64,000 nucleotides of DNA, taken from the NCBI GenBank assembly GCA_024180945.1, contig JAKSGN010000043.1:992001-1056000 (forward strand), written 5' to 3'. Of the stretch, positions 43,134 through 52,898 are shown in pieces (within the stretch, counting starts at the first letter, position 1; every line of letters begins with the position of its first letter). The DNA comes from Macrophomina tecta (Eukaryota; Ascomycota; Dothideomycetes; Botryosphaeriales; Botryosphaeriaceae). Made by a program: the position numbers and the translations under genes. The notes beneath the pieces are model-generated. The model saw nothing but the letters and a program-made list of their open reading frames with translations. It did no database searches and was not told where the DNA came from.

Positions 43134-45314
43134 ATGACTATCCTGCGTACTCACCCTTTTGATCCCTTGTCGCCAGAGGAAATCAGGCTCGTACGTCTAC
43201 ATTGCCTCAAGAGTCCTTGCCAAAGCTCTTTTGCGTGCGCTGACATCTGGCAGGCATCAAGTATCATCCAGAATGAGCTGCCGGGTGCCAAACTCGTGTT
43301 CCGCGTCATCACTCTCCGCGAGCCGCCCAAACAACAGATGACAGCCTTTCTCGAGGCTGAGCATGCGGGGTCGTCGAGGCCACCTACTCTCGCACGCGTG
43401 GCCAAAGTCCAAGCTTGTGTTGGATCTGTAGGTGCCAAAGCAATGTTCACTGAATTCCTCGTAGATCTCGGCTGAAAGTCAATTCTAAGCAAAAAAGAAC
43501 TTCCGGGCAAACATTCGTACATCGACGCCGACTACATGCGCCAGGTAGAGACAGCCTGTCTTGCGGATCCAAAGGTTCTGGAGGAGACCCAATCACTCAA
43601 ATTGCCAGATGGCGCAATTGTTGTATTTGAGCCATGGGCTTATGCTACCGACGGCATGAATGATATGAGTGAGCGGACCACGATGGTCGAGTTCCTGCTT
43701 TCGATTTGTTCTTTTGTGTACGAGCTAACTCCGCAACAGTGCTGGTTCTACATGCGGCTCTCCTCGCACCTCGATGCAAACTACTACGCATACCCACTCG
43801 ACCTCTGTGCGGAGGTATCCGAAACACTTCATGTGGTGAAACTCTACCGTTTGCCTTCTGGTGTTGATGAAGAAATCAACAACATCAGGAAAGCCTTTGA
43901 CACACAGAAGCTCCATGTCAGCAGCGAATACCATCCAGATCTAGCACAGGAGCGGCGTCCTACTACACGCCCCTACCACGTCTCCCAACCTGATGGCCCA
44001 TCTTTCCGGTTCAATGGTAACCAAATCAGCTGGGAGAAGTGGACCATGCGCGTAGGCTTCAACTACCGCGAAGGGATGACGCTGCACGATGTACGCTACG
44101 ATGGCCGCAGCCTGTTTTATCGCCTTTCCCTCTCCGAGATGTTCGTCCCATACGGCGACCCTCGATGCCCATATCCTAGGAAAGGAGCCTTCGACTTGGG
44201 CAACGACGGCGCAGGCGTGAACGCTAACAACCTCAAGCTCGGGTGCGACTGCCTCGGTCACATTAAATACATCGACGCCTGGCACAACACCAGCACCGGC
44301 GACCCCATCAAACTGCCACACTTCATCTGCTGCCACGAGATCGACGACGGCATCCTGTGGAAGCACACCAACCCCCGCACTGGCAACGCCGTCGTGACGC
44401 GCTCGCGCGTCCTCGTCCTCCAAACCATCATCACCGTCAGCAACTACGAGTACATTTTCCTTTTCCACTTCAGCCAAGACGCCTCGATCCACTACGAAGT
44501 GCGCGCCACGGGCATCCTCTCGACCGCGCCCATCGACCTCGGCGACCGCGTCCCCTACGGCACCACCGTCGCCCCGGGCGTCCTGGCGCCCTACCACCAA
44601 CACCTCTTCTGCCTGCGCATCGACCCGGCGCTCGACGGCCACCGCAACTCGCTCGCCGTCGAAGAGTCGCACCCGATGCCGCCCTCGGACCCGCAGAACC
44701 GCTTCGGCGTCGGATACACGACAGCCACCACCATCGTCCCGCGCGAAGCCGGCCTCGACCTGGACGTCGCCGCCAACCGCGTCTACAAGATCATCAACGA
44801 GCGCAGCATCAACCGCACCACCAACACGCCTGTCGGCTTCAAGCTGCTGCCGCACTACAGCCAGCTGCTGCTCGCGCACCCCTCGTCGCATCACGCGCGG
44901 CGCTCGCAGTACGCCGCGCACGCGGTGTGGGTCACGCGGCATCGCGAAGACGAGCTGTACGCGGCGGGCGCGCACACGATGCAGTCGGCGGGCGGAGAGG
45001 GCATTGCGGCGTGGATCGAAGGACGGCGGAAGGAGGGCGGGCCGGGGGAGGAGTCGTCGGTTAGGGACGAAGACATTGTCGTGTGGCACACGTTCGGGTC
45101 GACGCACAATCCGCGGATCGAGGATTGGCCGATCATGCCGTGCGAGAAGATGGTCGTCGGGCTGAAGCCTGTGAACTTCTTTGCGGCGAATCCGGGCCTA
45201 GATGTGGCCGTGTCGACGCAGGATGTCAATCGGAGCGTGCTGGTTGTGGGGGTGGGGGGGGATGATGATGGTTGGTCTTGTCGGGAGGAGGCCGGGGCGG
45301 CGAGTAAGCTGTAG
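43134..45314 (+). pseudogene. Copper amine oxidase with one in-frame stop
   Basis: These enzymes oxidise primary amines to aldehydes using copper and a cofactor made from a Tyr. Model: 43134-43685, intron 43686-43739 (54 nt, weak GTCGAG donor, CTAAC branch, CAG), 43740-45314; 708 residues. Landmarks: HPFDPLSPEEI start, VFRVITLREPPK, DADYMRQVE, CWFYMRL, the cofactor site VSNYEY with Tyr at about residue 418, copper ligands in YHQHLF and in THNPRIEDWPIMP. TGA at 43473-43475 breaks the N-terminal domain at VDLG-stop-KSILSKKELPGK, then the same frame stays open to the end. CGA to TGA would explain it by one C-to-T change. Read-through, sequencing error or restart at 43536 are alternatives; a restart would lose the N-terminal domain. 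Confidence 0.85.
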
Positions 45315-46726
45315 ATGTAGGATGGGTTCTGAAGCGGCGATAACGCGGCAAAAGACAAAGAGCGCGGTCTGTTTGCCAGGCTTACGTCGATGGTTCTCTG
45401 TGCAGAGGAATTTGGTGAGGTATAGCCTTCATCCAGATCAGACTTCGGGCAAAGCAAATTGCGGCTCCCATTGTTTGCGTCACTTGGCCGAGGTTCAGGC
45501 CTGGCTTCCGGCTAGATCGGGAATAATTCCATATCCAGTAGCGTTCTTCCCTGTAACATTTAGCTCGAACTGGGATTGAATTCGATGAGGTCCTTTGTTA
45601 ACGGATCGAGATACCCGAAGGGGATACAACAACAGATTAAGAACGTGTCTGCTCCTCGAAAAGAGGAAGTCAATCAGGCAATATTGGCAGTGAAGAGGCC
45701 CAATATGTCTTAAGGAATGTTTTCGTGTAGTCAGGTTGCAACTGGAGGTCGTATTTATGACGTATATTTTTCTTGCATTCGAGTGGGCGGCTGAGGAGAT
45801 TTAACCAAATCCGCGCCGACTTAGACTTGAGTCGAGCGCATAGAAGGAGCGATTCGGAAACTAGGGCTGCCGTCAATTCGTTTGCCGTTTTATTCGAGTA
45901 TGAGGTGATGCACATTCGAGGCCTCTGAGTGAGTACAGTGTGCGGAAGGTTTGGTTGGCTGGACATGCTCACTCGTGGAAATAAAACGAGGGGCGAGGAG
46001 AGTGGATAGCCGCACTGTGGGAGCCTTTTCTGTTGGCTAAGAAATGACTCTCTGGCCTATGCTTTTTTTTTTTTTTTTGGACTATTGGACTAGGCGGTCA
46101 TTATATCCCCATACCGGTGTTCAGTGGCTCCCGCAGTTTCACAAGAGGGGCTAATGACCCCCCTTTTCAAGAATATTTAACCACTAAGCGGCCACTAGAA
46201 TAGATCTTATGACTCCGAGTGTCCATCCTGTGAACCCTCTGTAGGGTAAAGGTGGTCTTCGTTGTCAGTATTGTATGAGGGCTGAAGTAAAGCTTTACGA
46301 GATCGTAGCAGGGATGGTAGGGGTGGTCGTCCTGTAGCTGGCCGCTGCGGAAACTGCCGCTTCGAAATTGCCCTAACTGAAAAGGGAGATCATCCCGCGA
46401 TTTAGGTTAAATCTATTAGTCCCGCCCAATAGAAGACTAGACTTGATCACGGAGTCTGGGGATGTCCGCTTAACTTCGGGTAGCCAGGGCTGCGTGACGG
46501 AGACAGCGCCACTGTGTCAACGAGCTTATAATCGCGAAATCGTACTCGTATTCCCGGCAGTACCGGTTTGGGGATGTCAGGTAAGCTTTGTAAGAAAACT
46601 CTGCACATGGAATCCCTTCGCCGCTTATGTTGCGTCCGCGGAAAAAATGTACGGAATGGTGCGGAATTGTTAATTTTCTCCAACCTTCAACACCGCCGCA
46701 AATGGTTGCACCAGGTTCCCGAAAAG

Positions 46727-46763
<37 letters not shown>

Positions 46764-47402
46764 TAGGAACGCCCACCATCATCTGCTCTGAAATCCTTTT
46801 TAAGATTATGTGAATTCGTGGCATCGGTCGCCTGGTCTAAAATGGCGCATAGGGCGAGTGATCGGCAGAAAAGTGAGTGACTATGCTGTTGTGCTGCTAT
46901 GCATGTTTTTCGTTTTCAGTCTTCCTTACTGGGGCCCGCATTTGAACCCCGCGGCTAAACTGACAGATGCTGACAATGATCCATCCCGAGTTAAGCTATT
47001 ACGTCTTGACTATCCAAGGAAAACTCGGCTACCTGTGCTTGTATGACTAACGAAATAAAGTGTAATTGGCTGGCGATGGAAAGACTAGGCTAAACCTAAC
47101 GCTTTATATATCCTCTTCTGGTTGAGATAGCTGCCACAGAAATGCCATGTGATGGCGATTAGAGTTCAATAAAACGTAATATAGTATGACTCAAATCTTT
47201 CCGCGTTGAAAGGGGTTCCAAGTTACGACTGAATCACGGCAAGGCATGTATGAGGTTTCATCGGATGACGGCCTACTCCGCTGCCGGCGCTTCGAGCAAC
47301 TCAACGTGAGTATACTTAAACGTTAGCTTTGCCCATCCGTATTGTGCTGCGCATCCCAAAAGCTTTGTTCATTACCTTGCATATCCGGAATTCTCTTCAA
47401 GC
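45315..47402. other. 2.1 kb without a recognised gene; A/T tracts
   Basis: A T17 run lies near 46062-46078 and an A31 run at 46730-46760. Open frames at 45670-45972 minus and 46443-46813 plus are not supported. The final part is the promoter of the lipocalin-like gene. Confidence 0.5.
46722..46765. repeat. Poly(A) run between copies of AAAAGCTTA
   Basis: AAAAGCTTA at 46722-46730 and again at 46757-46765 bracket a continuous A run. This resembles a poly(A) tail with a target duplication, though a simple slippage product is equally possible. Confidence 0.5.
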
Positions 47403-48295
47403 ATGACTCGGATCCGGAACACACTTCTTGGCTTCGCCCTTGCGACGACGGTAACCGGCGTATATCACCCCGAGATCGATACTGGTACCCAGCCTGGTAA
47501 GTATGCTATACGGCCTAGCCGAAAATCGCAAGGTAACAGCAAGCCATACAGAACTTTCACTTTGCTACCTGACGCGCCATGCCACTCCGCCCAACGAACC
47601 TCAGATCCGCCTCCCTCCCGCACCTTCGGCGCCGTCAACGCCACCTGCAGACTGGGACGTCACACCTGGAGACTGGTTTCTTGGCCGCTGGTACTATATC
47701 GCGTCCGGCAATCCCGCATATAAGGAGTGGAGCAACATGCAATGGCACCTGACGCCGATCAGCGTCGATAACACCACCGAGCCCTCGCCACAATTGCAAG
47801 ACGTCGTTTCCTACACTCTTCTGGGCGGCGAGTGGCTCATCTTCGGCATTGACACGCCGGTTGCTCCCGACGCCTACCATTGGGTCCCGCCAGGGCCGCT
47901 CTCCGCTCAGAACAACACCTGGAACATACTTGCGTGGGGCTACGATAGCGCCAGCGTGCCTTATACAATGTTCTGGGAGGTATGGCTGTCGGGTCAGCCG
48001 AGCGAATTCTATTTCCTCTCCCGGTCTGATGCGGGGATTGCGGATGATACGTATCAAGCATTGCTTGATGGAGTGAAAAAGTTCGGAAATAAGGAGTTCA
48101 ATGATGCGTTGACCAGGGTATATCGAATCAAGCAGGACGGCAGCAGACACGGGGATCCGTATCCTGTGTGCAATGCTACTTGCAAGGAGAACGGTATGTG
48201 GTAATATCTGTACACCGCGACAGACGGGATAACTGACGTCTGCAGCATATGCACTTCCTCCCCAACTGCTCCAGGGTCAGCAGTCTCCTCAGTAG
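47403..48295 (+). CDS. Secreted lipocalin-like protein
   Basis: Exon 1 47403-47496, intron 47497-47551 (GTAAGT...CAG), exon 2 47552-48193, intron 48194-48245 (GTATGT, CTGAC branch, CAG), exon 3 48246-48295; 261 residues. Residues 1-20 form a signal peptide. The core has the lipocalin-type opening DWFLGRWYYIASGNPAYKEW (G-x-W-Y), a central TMFWEVWL strand and YFLSRSDAGIADDTYQALLDG, which looks like the conserved Arg strand plus C-terminal helix of lipocalins. Two N-glycosylation-type sites are seen (NTT, NNT). Lipocalins bind small hydrophobic ligands; the ligand here is unknown. Without the last intron the frame would end at 48204 just after NGMW. The family call rests on motifs, not on an alignment. 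Confidence 0.7.
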
Positions 48296-49032
48296 CGCCC
48301 CGTGCCACGCAAGAGCGCAGTGAGAAAATCGGGCACACTGGTATTCTGCTAATACATATGAAATATCTCATACTATCGCGTGCGGTACCTCCAGCCGCAG
48401 ACGGCTGCTGTTGTTTCTTGAATCAAGTAGAGGTGTTTAATTAAGATTTTAACAGTAATTCATCCCTAAGCGCGGCATGGGCCACTTCCGGTTCTTATAT
48501 AGTAGAGAGCCTCTCATATCCAAGCCGGTCTTTGTCATTTCTCAGCAGTTATGGAACGGGCTGCATTAACATAGCGCGCCAATTTGTAGTGGGGGCGACT
48601 CTAAAAAGCGTTGTCCCTGCAATATGAGAAAAAGACATTACAGATGACCAAATTGTGCGAACTAAGAAAGATGGACGAACGTTTAAGCATCTGAACAGCA
48701 TGTCGGAATTGAGGTTGTGGGTTTGGTCATTGGGAAAGCCAAACAGCAAGCATGGATATTGTGCGAATGTCCTCATTCCTACTGGACATGTTCCTGCCGT
48801 TTTGTGACAACTTGAACCATGTCAGTCAAGGAGCAAAGAAGCTGAGACTCGGCTTGCCTAATGTGGAAGGCAGGGTCCAGGTGGTCTGCGCTGCGGCAAC
48901 AAGTGTGTGGCGCTAAACTCCGCCAAACGCCGCCGCCGCCGCCGCCGCCGCCGCCGACCCGCTTTCAAAGCTCCCCCCTCCATCGCAACCCAAGCTCAGT
49001 CTCTCCACCACAACGGAGACCACACAACCACT
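48296..49032. other. Intergenic and leader of the PTPA gene
   Basis: No gene seen before the PTPA start, which lies after a CCG-repeat-bearing leader. Confidence 0.55.
48928..48957. repeat. (CGC)10 trinucleotide repeat
   Basis: Ten uninterrupted CGC units about 75 nt upstream of the PTPA ATG, probably in its 5' leader. Confidence 0.85.
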
Positions 49033-50367
49033 ATGGCTTCGATAAGCGCCAACGCCTCCTCCGAACCGCCAGACCTCTCAGAAAAGCTGCCGCGCCTCAT
49101 CCCTCGCAAAGAGCCCACCAAACCCACCGAATCGCCCATCCCCGCACCAGAAACGCCTCCGCTCCCACCACCCGTCACCTCTGCGGGCGCCGCCACGACC
49201 AGCAGCAACAGCAGCAATGCGACCCCCGACGCCAACGCTTCCACGTGGAAGTTCCAGAAGCCCATCCGCCGCATCCTCTCGCCGCAAGACCACGAGCTCT
49301 TCAAATCGTCGCCGACCTACACCCTCCTCCAAGCCTTCATCTTCACCCTCACCGACAGCGTGCAGGACACGCCCATCTCGGCCGTAGCCTCAGAAGCACT
49401 CCACCCCACCGTCGCCGGCATCCTCGACGTGCTCGACCGAGCGGACGCAATCGTACAGTCCGTCCCCGCCGAAGACGCGGGCGGCTCGCGCTTCGGCAAC
49501 CCGGCCTTCCGGACGTACATGGAGCGCATAACGGGCGAGCAAGCGGGCTGGCACGAGCGGCTCGGCATCACGCATCCCAGCGCGGTGAGCGAGCTGTCGG
49601 CCTACCTGTGCAACAGCTTCGGCAACGCGTCGCGCATCGACTACGGGTCCGGGCACGAGCTCAACTTCGTCTGCTGGCTGCTCTGCCTGTACCAGCTGGC
49701 GCTGCTCCCGCGCAGCACCTTCGCCGCGCTCGTGCTGCGCGTGTTCCCGCGCTACCTCGCGCTCATGCGCCACGTGCAGACGACCTACTACCTCGAGCCC
49801 GCGGGCTCACACGGCGTGTGGGGCCTCGACGACTACCAGTTCCTGCCCTTCCTGTTCGGCGCGGCGCAGCTGCTGCACCACCGCTACATCCGCCCCAAGT
49901 CGATCCACAGCGCGCTGATCCTCGAGGAGTGCGCCAAGGACTACCTCTACCTCGACCAGGTCGCGTTCGTGAACAGCGTCAAGAACGTCGAAGGGCTGCG
50001 CTGGCACAGCCCGATGCTCGACGACATCAGCGCGGCGCGCAGCTGGGCCAAGATCGAGCAGGGCATGCGCAAGATGTTCGTCGCCGAGGTGCTCGGCAAG
50101 CTGCCCGTCATGCAGCACTTCCTGTTCGGCAGCTTGATTCCCGCGGTCGAGGAGATGAGCAACGAGGAGTTGTTGGGATACGAGATCGAGGGCGAGCCGG
50201 ACGAGGAGGGGAACATTGTGGTGATGAAGGACGGGTTGCGGCATAAGCACAACCCCAACAGCTGGGGCGACTGCTGCGGCATCAAGGTGCCGAGCAGCGT
50301 GGGCGCGATGCAGGAGATGAAGAAGCGGATGGGCAACGATGGGTTGAGGCGGGTGCCGTTCGATTAG
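49033..50367 (+). CDS. PP2A phosphatase activator (PTPA/Rrd family), peptidyl-prolyl isomerase
   Basis: PTPA proteins assist assembly and activation of PP2A-type phosphatases and have prolyl isomerase activity. Single exon, 444 residues. Residues 1-75 are Pro/Ser/Thr-rich and probably disordered. The conserved domain shows FQKPIRRILSPQDHELFKSS, GNPAFRTYMERI, IDYGSGHELNF, TYYLEPAGSHGVWGLDDYQF, HRYIRPKSIHS, KDYLYLDQVAFVNSVK, RWHSPMLDDIS and the end motif DCCGIKVPSSVGA. Everything expected is present. The ATG at 49033 was chosen because the family domain begins soon after and the frame upstream encodes only the CGC-repeat region. Yeast has two paralogues, Rrd1 and Rrd2; I cannot assign which this corresponds to. 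Confidence 0.95.
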   Translation: MASISANASSEPPDLSEKLPRLIPRKEPTKPTESPIPAPETPPLPPPVTSAGAATTSSNSSNATPDANASTWKFQKPIRRILSPQDHELFKSSPTYTLLQAFIFTLTDSVQDTPISAVASEALHPTVAGILDVLDRADAIVQSVPAEDAGGSRFGNPAFRTYMERITGEQAGWHERLGITHPSAVSELSAYLCNSFGNASRIDYGSGHELNFVCWLLCLYQLALLPRSTFAALVLRVFPRYLALMRHVQTTYYLEPAGSHGVWGLDDYQFLPFLFGAAQLLHHRYIRPKSIHSALILEECAKDYLYLDQVAFVNSVKNVEGLRWHSPMLDDISAARSWAKIEQGMRKMFVAEVLGKLPVMQHFLFGSLIPAVEEMSNEELLGYEIEGEPDEEGNIVVMKDGLRHKHNPNSWGDCCGIKVPSSVGAMQEMKKRMGNDGLRRVPFD

Positions 50368-50591
50368 CCGGGCACTGACTATTCCCAAATCCAGACATGA
50401 TACCTTCGACAGTATTATTAGATATCAACGGAAATGACGTAAATAGTACAATCACAAAAATGAGAACCGACCATTTAGAGAACAAAGAGTTCGTTTCATT
50501 TTCTCGTCCTGACAAACACGCCTGGATATCAATAAGCCCGCCGCCCGACCGCTCGTTAAAGACATCACATCCTACTACACGCATGCGCAAA
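50368..50591. other. Short convergent intergenic region
   Basis: Between the 3' ends of the PTPA and glutathione peroxidase genes; both terminators should lie here. Confidence 0.6.
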
Positions 50592-51747
50592 CTAAGCCTT
50601 GGGCGCCGCCAACTCCTTCTCAATCGCCTCCTTCAAGCTCTCGGGCTTCGTCGTGCTCGCCCACCTGCCCTTAACCTTACCATCCCTGCCGATCAAAAAC
50701 TTCTCAAAATTCCACTTGACGCGCTTCAATCCCATCAAGCCCGGCTGCTCCTTCTTCAGCCACTCCCACACCGGGTCCGCCTTGTCGCCATTGACGTCGA
50801 CTTTGCCCAACACGGGGAAGGACACGCCGTAGTTGACCTGGCAGAAGGACTGGATCTCGTCGTTGGAGCCCGGGTCCTGGTTGCCGAACTGGTTGCAGGG
50901 GAAACCGAGGACGAGGAAGTCGTCCGGGTGCTTGGACTGGATTTCCTTGTAGAGGGCCTCGAGGCCGCCGAATTGCGGGGTGAAGCCGCACTTGCTAGCG
51001 GTGTTGACGACAAGGACGACTTTGCCTTTGAGGGAGGCGAGGTCGTAGGGTTGGCCCTTCTCTGCGGTGAGGGGTCAGCTGTCAGTCTTTTCTTCTTTTG
51101 CGTTTTGATCTCGTCAGAGTGTGGGTTGTGGAGACGATTGGGGAAGGCTGAGTTGCGGTCGGTGGCGATGATGAAGTGTGCAGAGAGAGCTGGCCGGCTG
51201 GAACGGGCCGGGGCGTTGTTGGAGCGCTACGGAGTGCTGGCTTGGCTGCTGCAGGTCTCGGGTGCAGATGGTGCAGAGCTGTCTGAGACACTACGTGCAA
51301 CGTCGCGGGGGCGGTATCTGGGAAAGACGGGCGGACAAGCCGGCGAGAATGCGACGCGCGGGGCAGCAGCAGCAGCATCATTTTCACCGCCGAATAGACA
51401 AGGGGGCGGGAACAGATAGCAATCAAAGACTCACTGTCGAGGGGCTTGAAGTCGTAGAAGCTGGTGGCGGAAGCCATGGTTCTGGTTGTGGAGGAGTGGA
51501 AGTAGCTGTGGCGGAGCGCAGTGGTGGGGGAGAAAGCGGTGCTGGTGTTCGGCAACAGCGGGGTCGATGCGGCTAGAGGAGGGGCAGCGACAGCAGTGAC
51601 GAAAGAGTTGGAGGCGGTGCGACGACAACGACAGCCAGACAAGGCGGGAGGGAGGATTGCAGCGCCTTTTGTAGCGGCAGGCTGGAGGCTTATACGCAAG
51701 TGCCCCGCCGTCGTCGGACGAGAAGCGAGTCGCAATAGCGCCGGCAT
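50592..51747 (-). CDS. HYR1: Thiol glutathione peroxidase (Gpx3/Hyr1-like), probable dual targeting
   Basis: Reduces peroxides using thioredoxin or glutathione; the yeast homologue Gpx3/Hyr1 also signals to Yap1. Exon 1 ends at 51435, intron 51062-51434 (373 nt, GTGAGT...CAG, long for this window), exon 2 51061-50592. From ATG 51477 the protein has 170 residues, the usual cytosolic length. Cys39 in NTASKCGFTPQ is the peroxidatic residue, GFPCNQFGNQDPG holds the catalytic Gln, Cys88 (QSFCQVNYG) is the likely resolving Cys, and KWNFEKFLI has the conserved Trp and Asn. An in-frame ATG at 51747 adds 90 residues rich in Arg, Ser and Ala without acidic residues at the start (MPALLRLASRPTTAGHLRIS), a typical mitochondrial presequence. 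Alternative starts would give two locations. Confidence 0.93.
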
Positions 51748-52898
51748 GTCGGACGAACGAACCGCGGCAGGCAACGGCGGAAGACGACAGGCCCGGGGTC
51801 GCGCCACAGCACACAGCCCACTCTCGTCACGTCGCGTGCGGCGCGGATAAGTAATCCCAAGGCGCGTGGCTTTGGCTGTTTTGGAGAGCAGCGTCGTGCT
51901 GCGCGAGGTGATTATGTGAATGCTGGGGATCTGGGCCTTGTGGGGATTCGGATCGTGGTCGTTCCGCTGCCATCCGTGCGCCAGAAGCTTGAGATGGAAG
52001 GCAGGAGCTACGGCCGTGAGAAGCAGCTGCAGCCAGTTCGCTTCACCGGCGATCGCTAGCCCACTCTCCGCTGACGTGACCGATCGCATGTGACGCACTC
52101 GCTGCCCCAGGCGCGTGTTGGCCATGTCTCCGCAACACCACCTTTTACATCCCATCGACAGCACCTCGTCGCTCGCACTCACGATTCCATCCGCAGGGAA
52201 GGGTTTCTAGTCCCAATTTTGATTCATGACGTGACCTATTTTCTTCAGTCTAAGGAATTCAACAAACGAAATTCATCGCGAAAAATAAGAAGAAACTACG
52301 AACAGCTATATGCCGGAATCTACGATCTTCTCCGCTTCCCATGGCCCTCCACCAGTGCCGCTGAGATGGCCCCGACAAGCTGCAACGCAGCAATGCCGGG
52401 GATTACCCATCTCTACACTCAGCTCCACGCTCCCTCCAACTCCCAAATCCTCTAATAAATAATCGCTAGTAAAATGTCCCGGGAGCGACCTGTGGTTATC
52501 CTCCGGCGCCACCGGTGGTCCGCTGCGTCACCCTCCTGGGCGGAGACCGCAGACCCCGGTGCGCGATGTTGCCCAAGTGTCGATGCGCCTACTGGGAACT
52601 GGGTTGTCCATCCTAGAAGGTGGCCCTATGGAAAGCAAGTCCGTGGAAAGTGGATCAGTCCTTGGGTTCAGGTCCATGGTACGGTCCGGTGGAAATGTGG
52701 CCATATTCCTCTGGGCAGTAGGCTCATTCAATGAAAGCGCATGGCGAAGCCATGCTTCCTGGAAGTCTATCCGGAAATCCTAGGAACAAAAGTGTGATGA
52801 TGAATACTGCTGGTCATGTTAGATGAGGAAGCAAGAGTCGGGACGGGATTACAAAAAGCTTACGAATCGTTGTCAAAATGTTGGGGCGAGTTGTTCAT
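51748..52898. other. Intergenic, no gene recognised
   Basis: Holds the promoter of the glutathione peroxidase gene and the 3' region of the C2H2 gene. Short frames at 52090-52455 and 52474-52734 are not supported. Confidence 0.55.

Noticed and set aside
43440..43500. Intron covering the TGA of the amine oxidase
   Set aside because: The only GTAG-type interval is 37 nt and would delete conserved residues.
43941..45107. 388-codon open frame on the minus strand
   Set aside because: Antisense to the copper amine oxidase; no domain.
48861..50246. 461-codon open frame on the plus strand
   Set aside because: Overlaps the PTPA gene in another frame; Arg/His/Pro-rich with no family signature.
51082..52182. 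Single 366-codon minus-strand protein
   Set aside because: Its middle part is the N-terminal region and first exon of the glutathione peroxidase; the rest is intron and upstream read-through.
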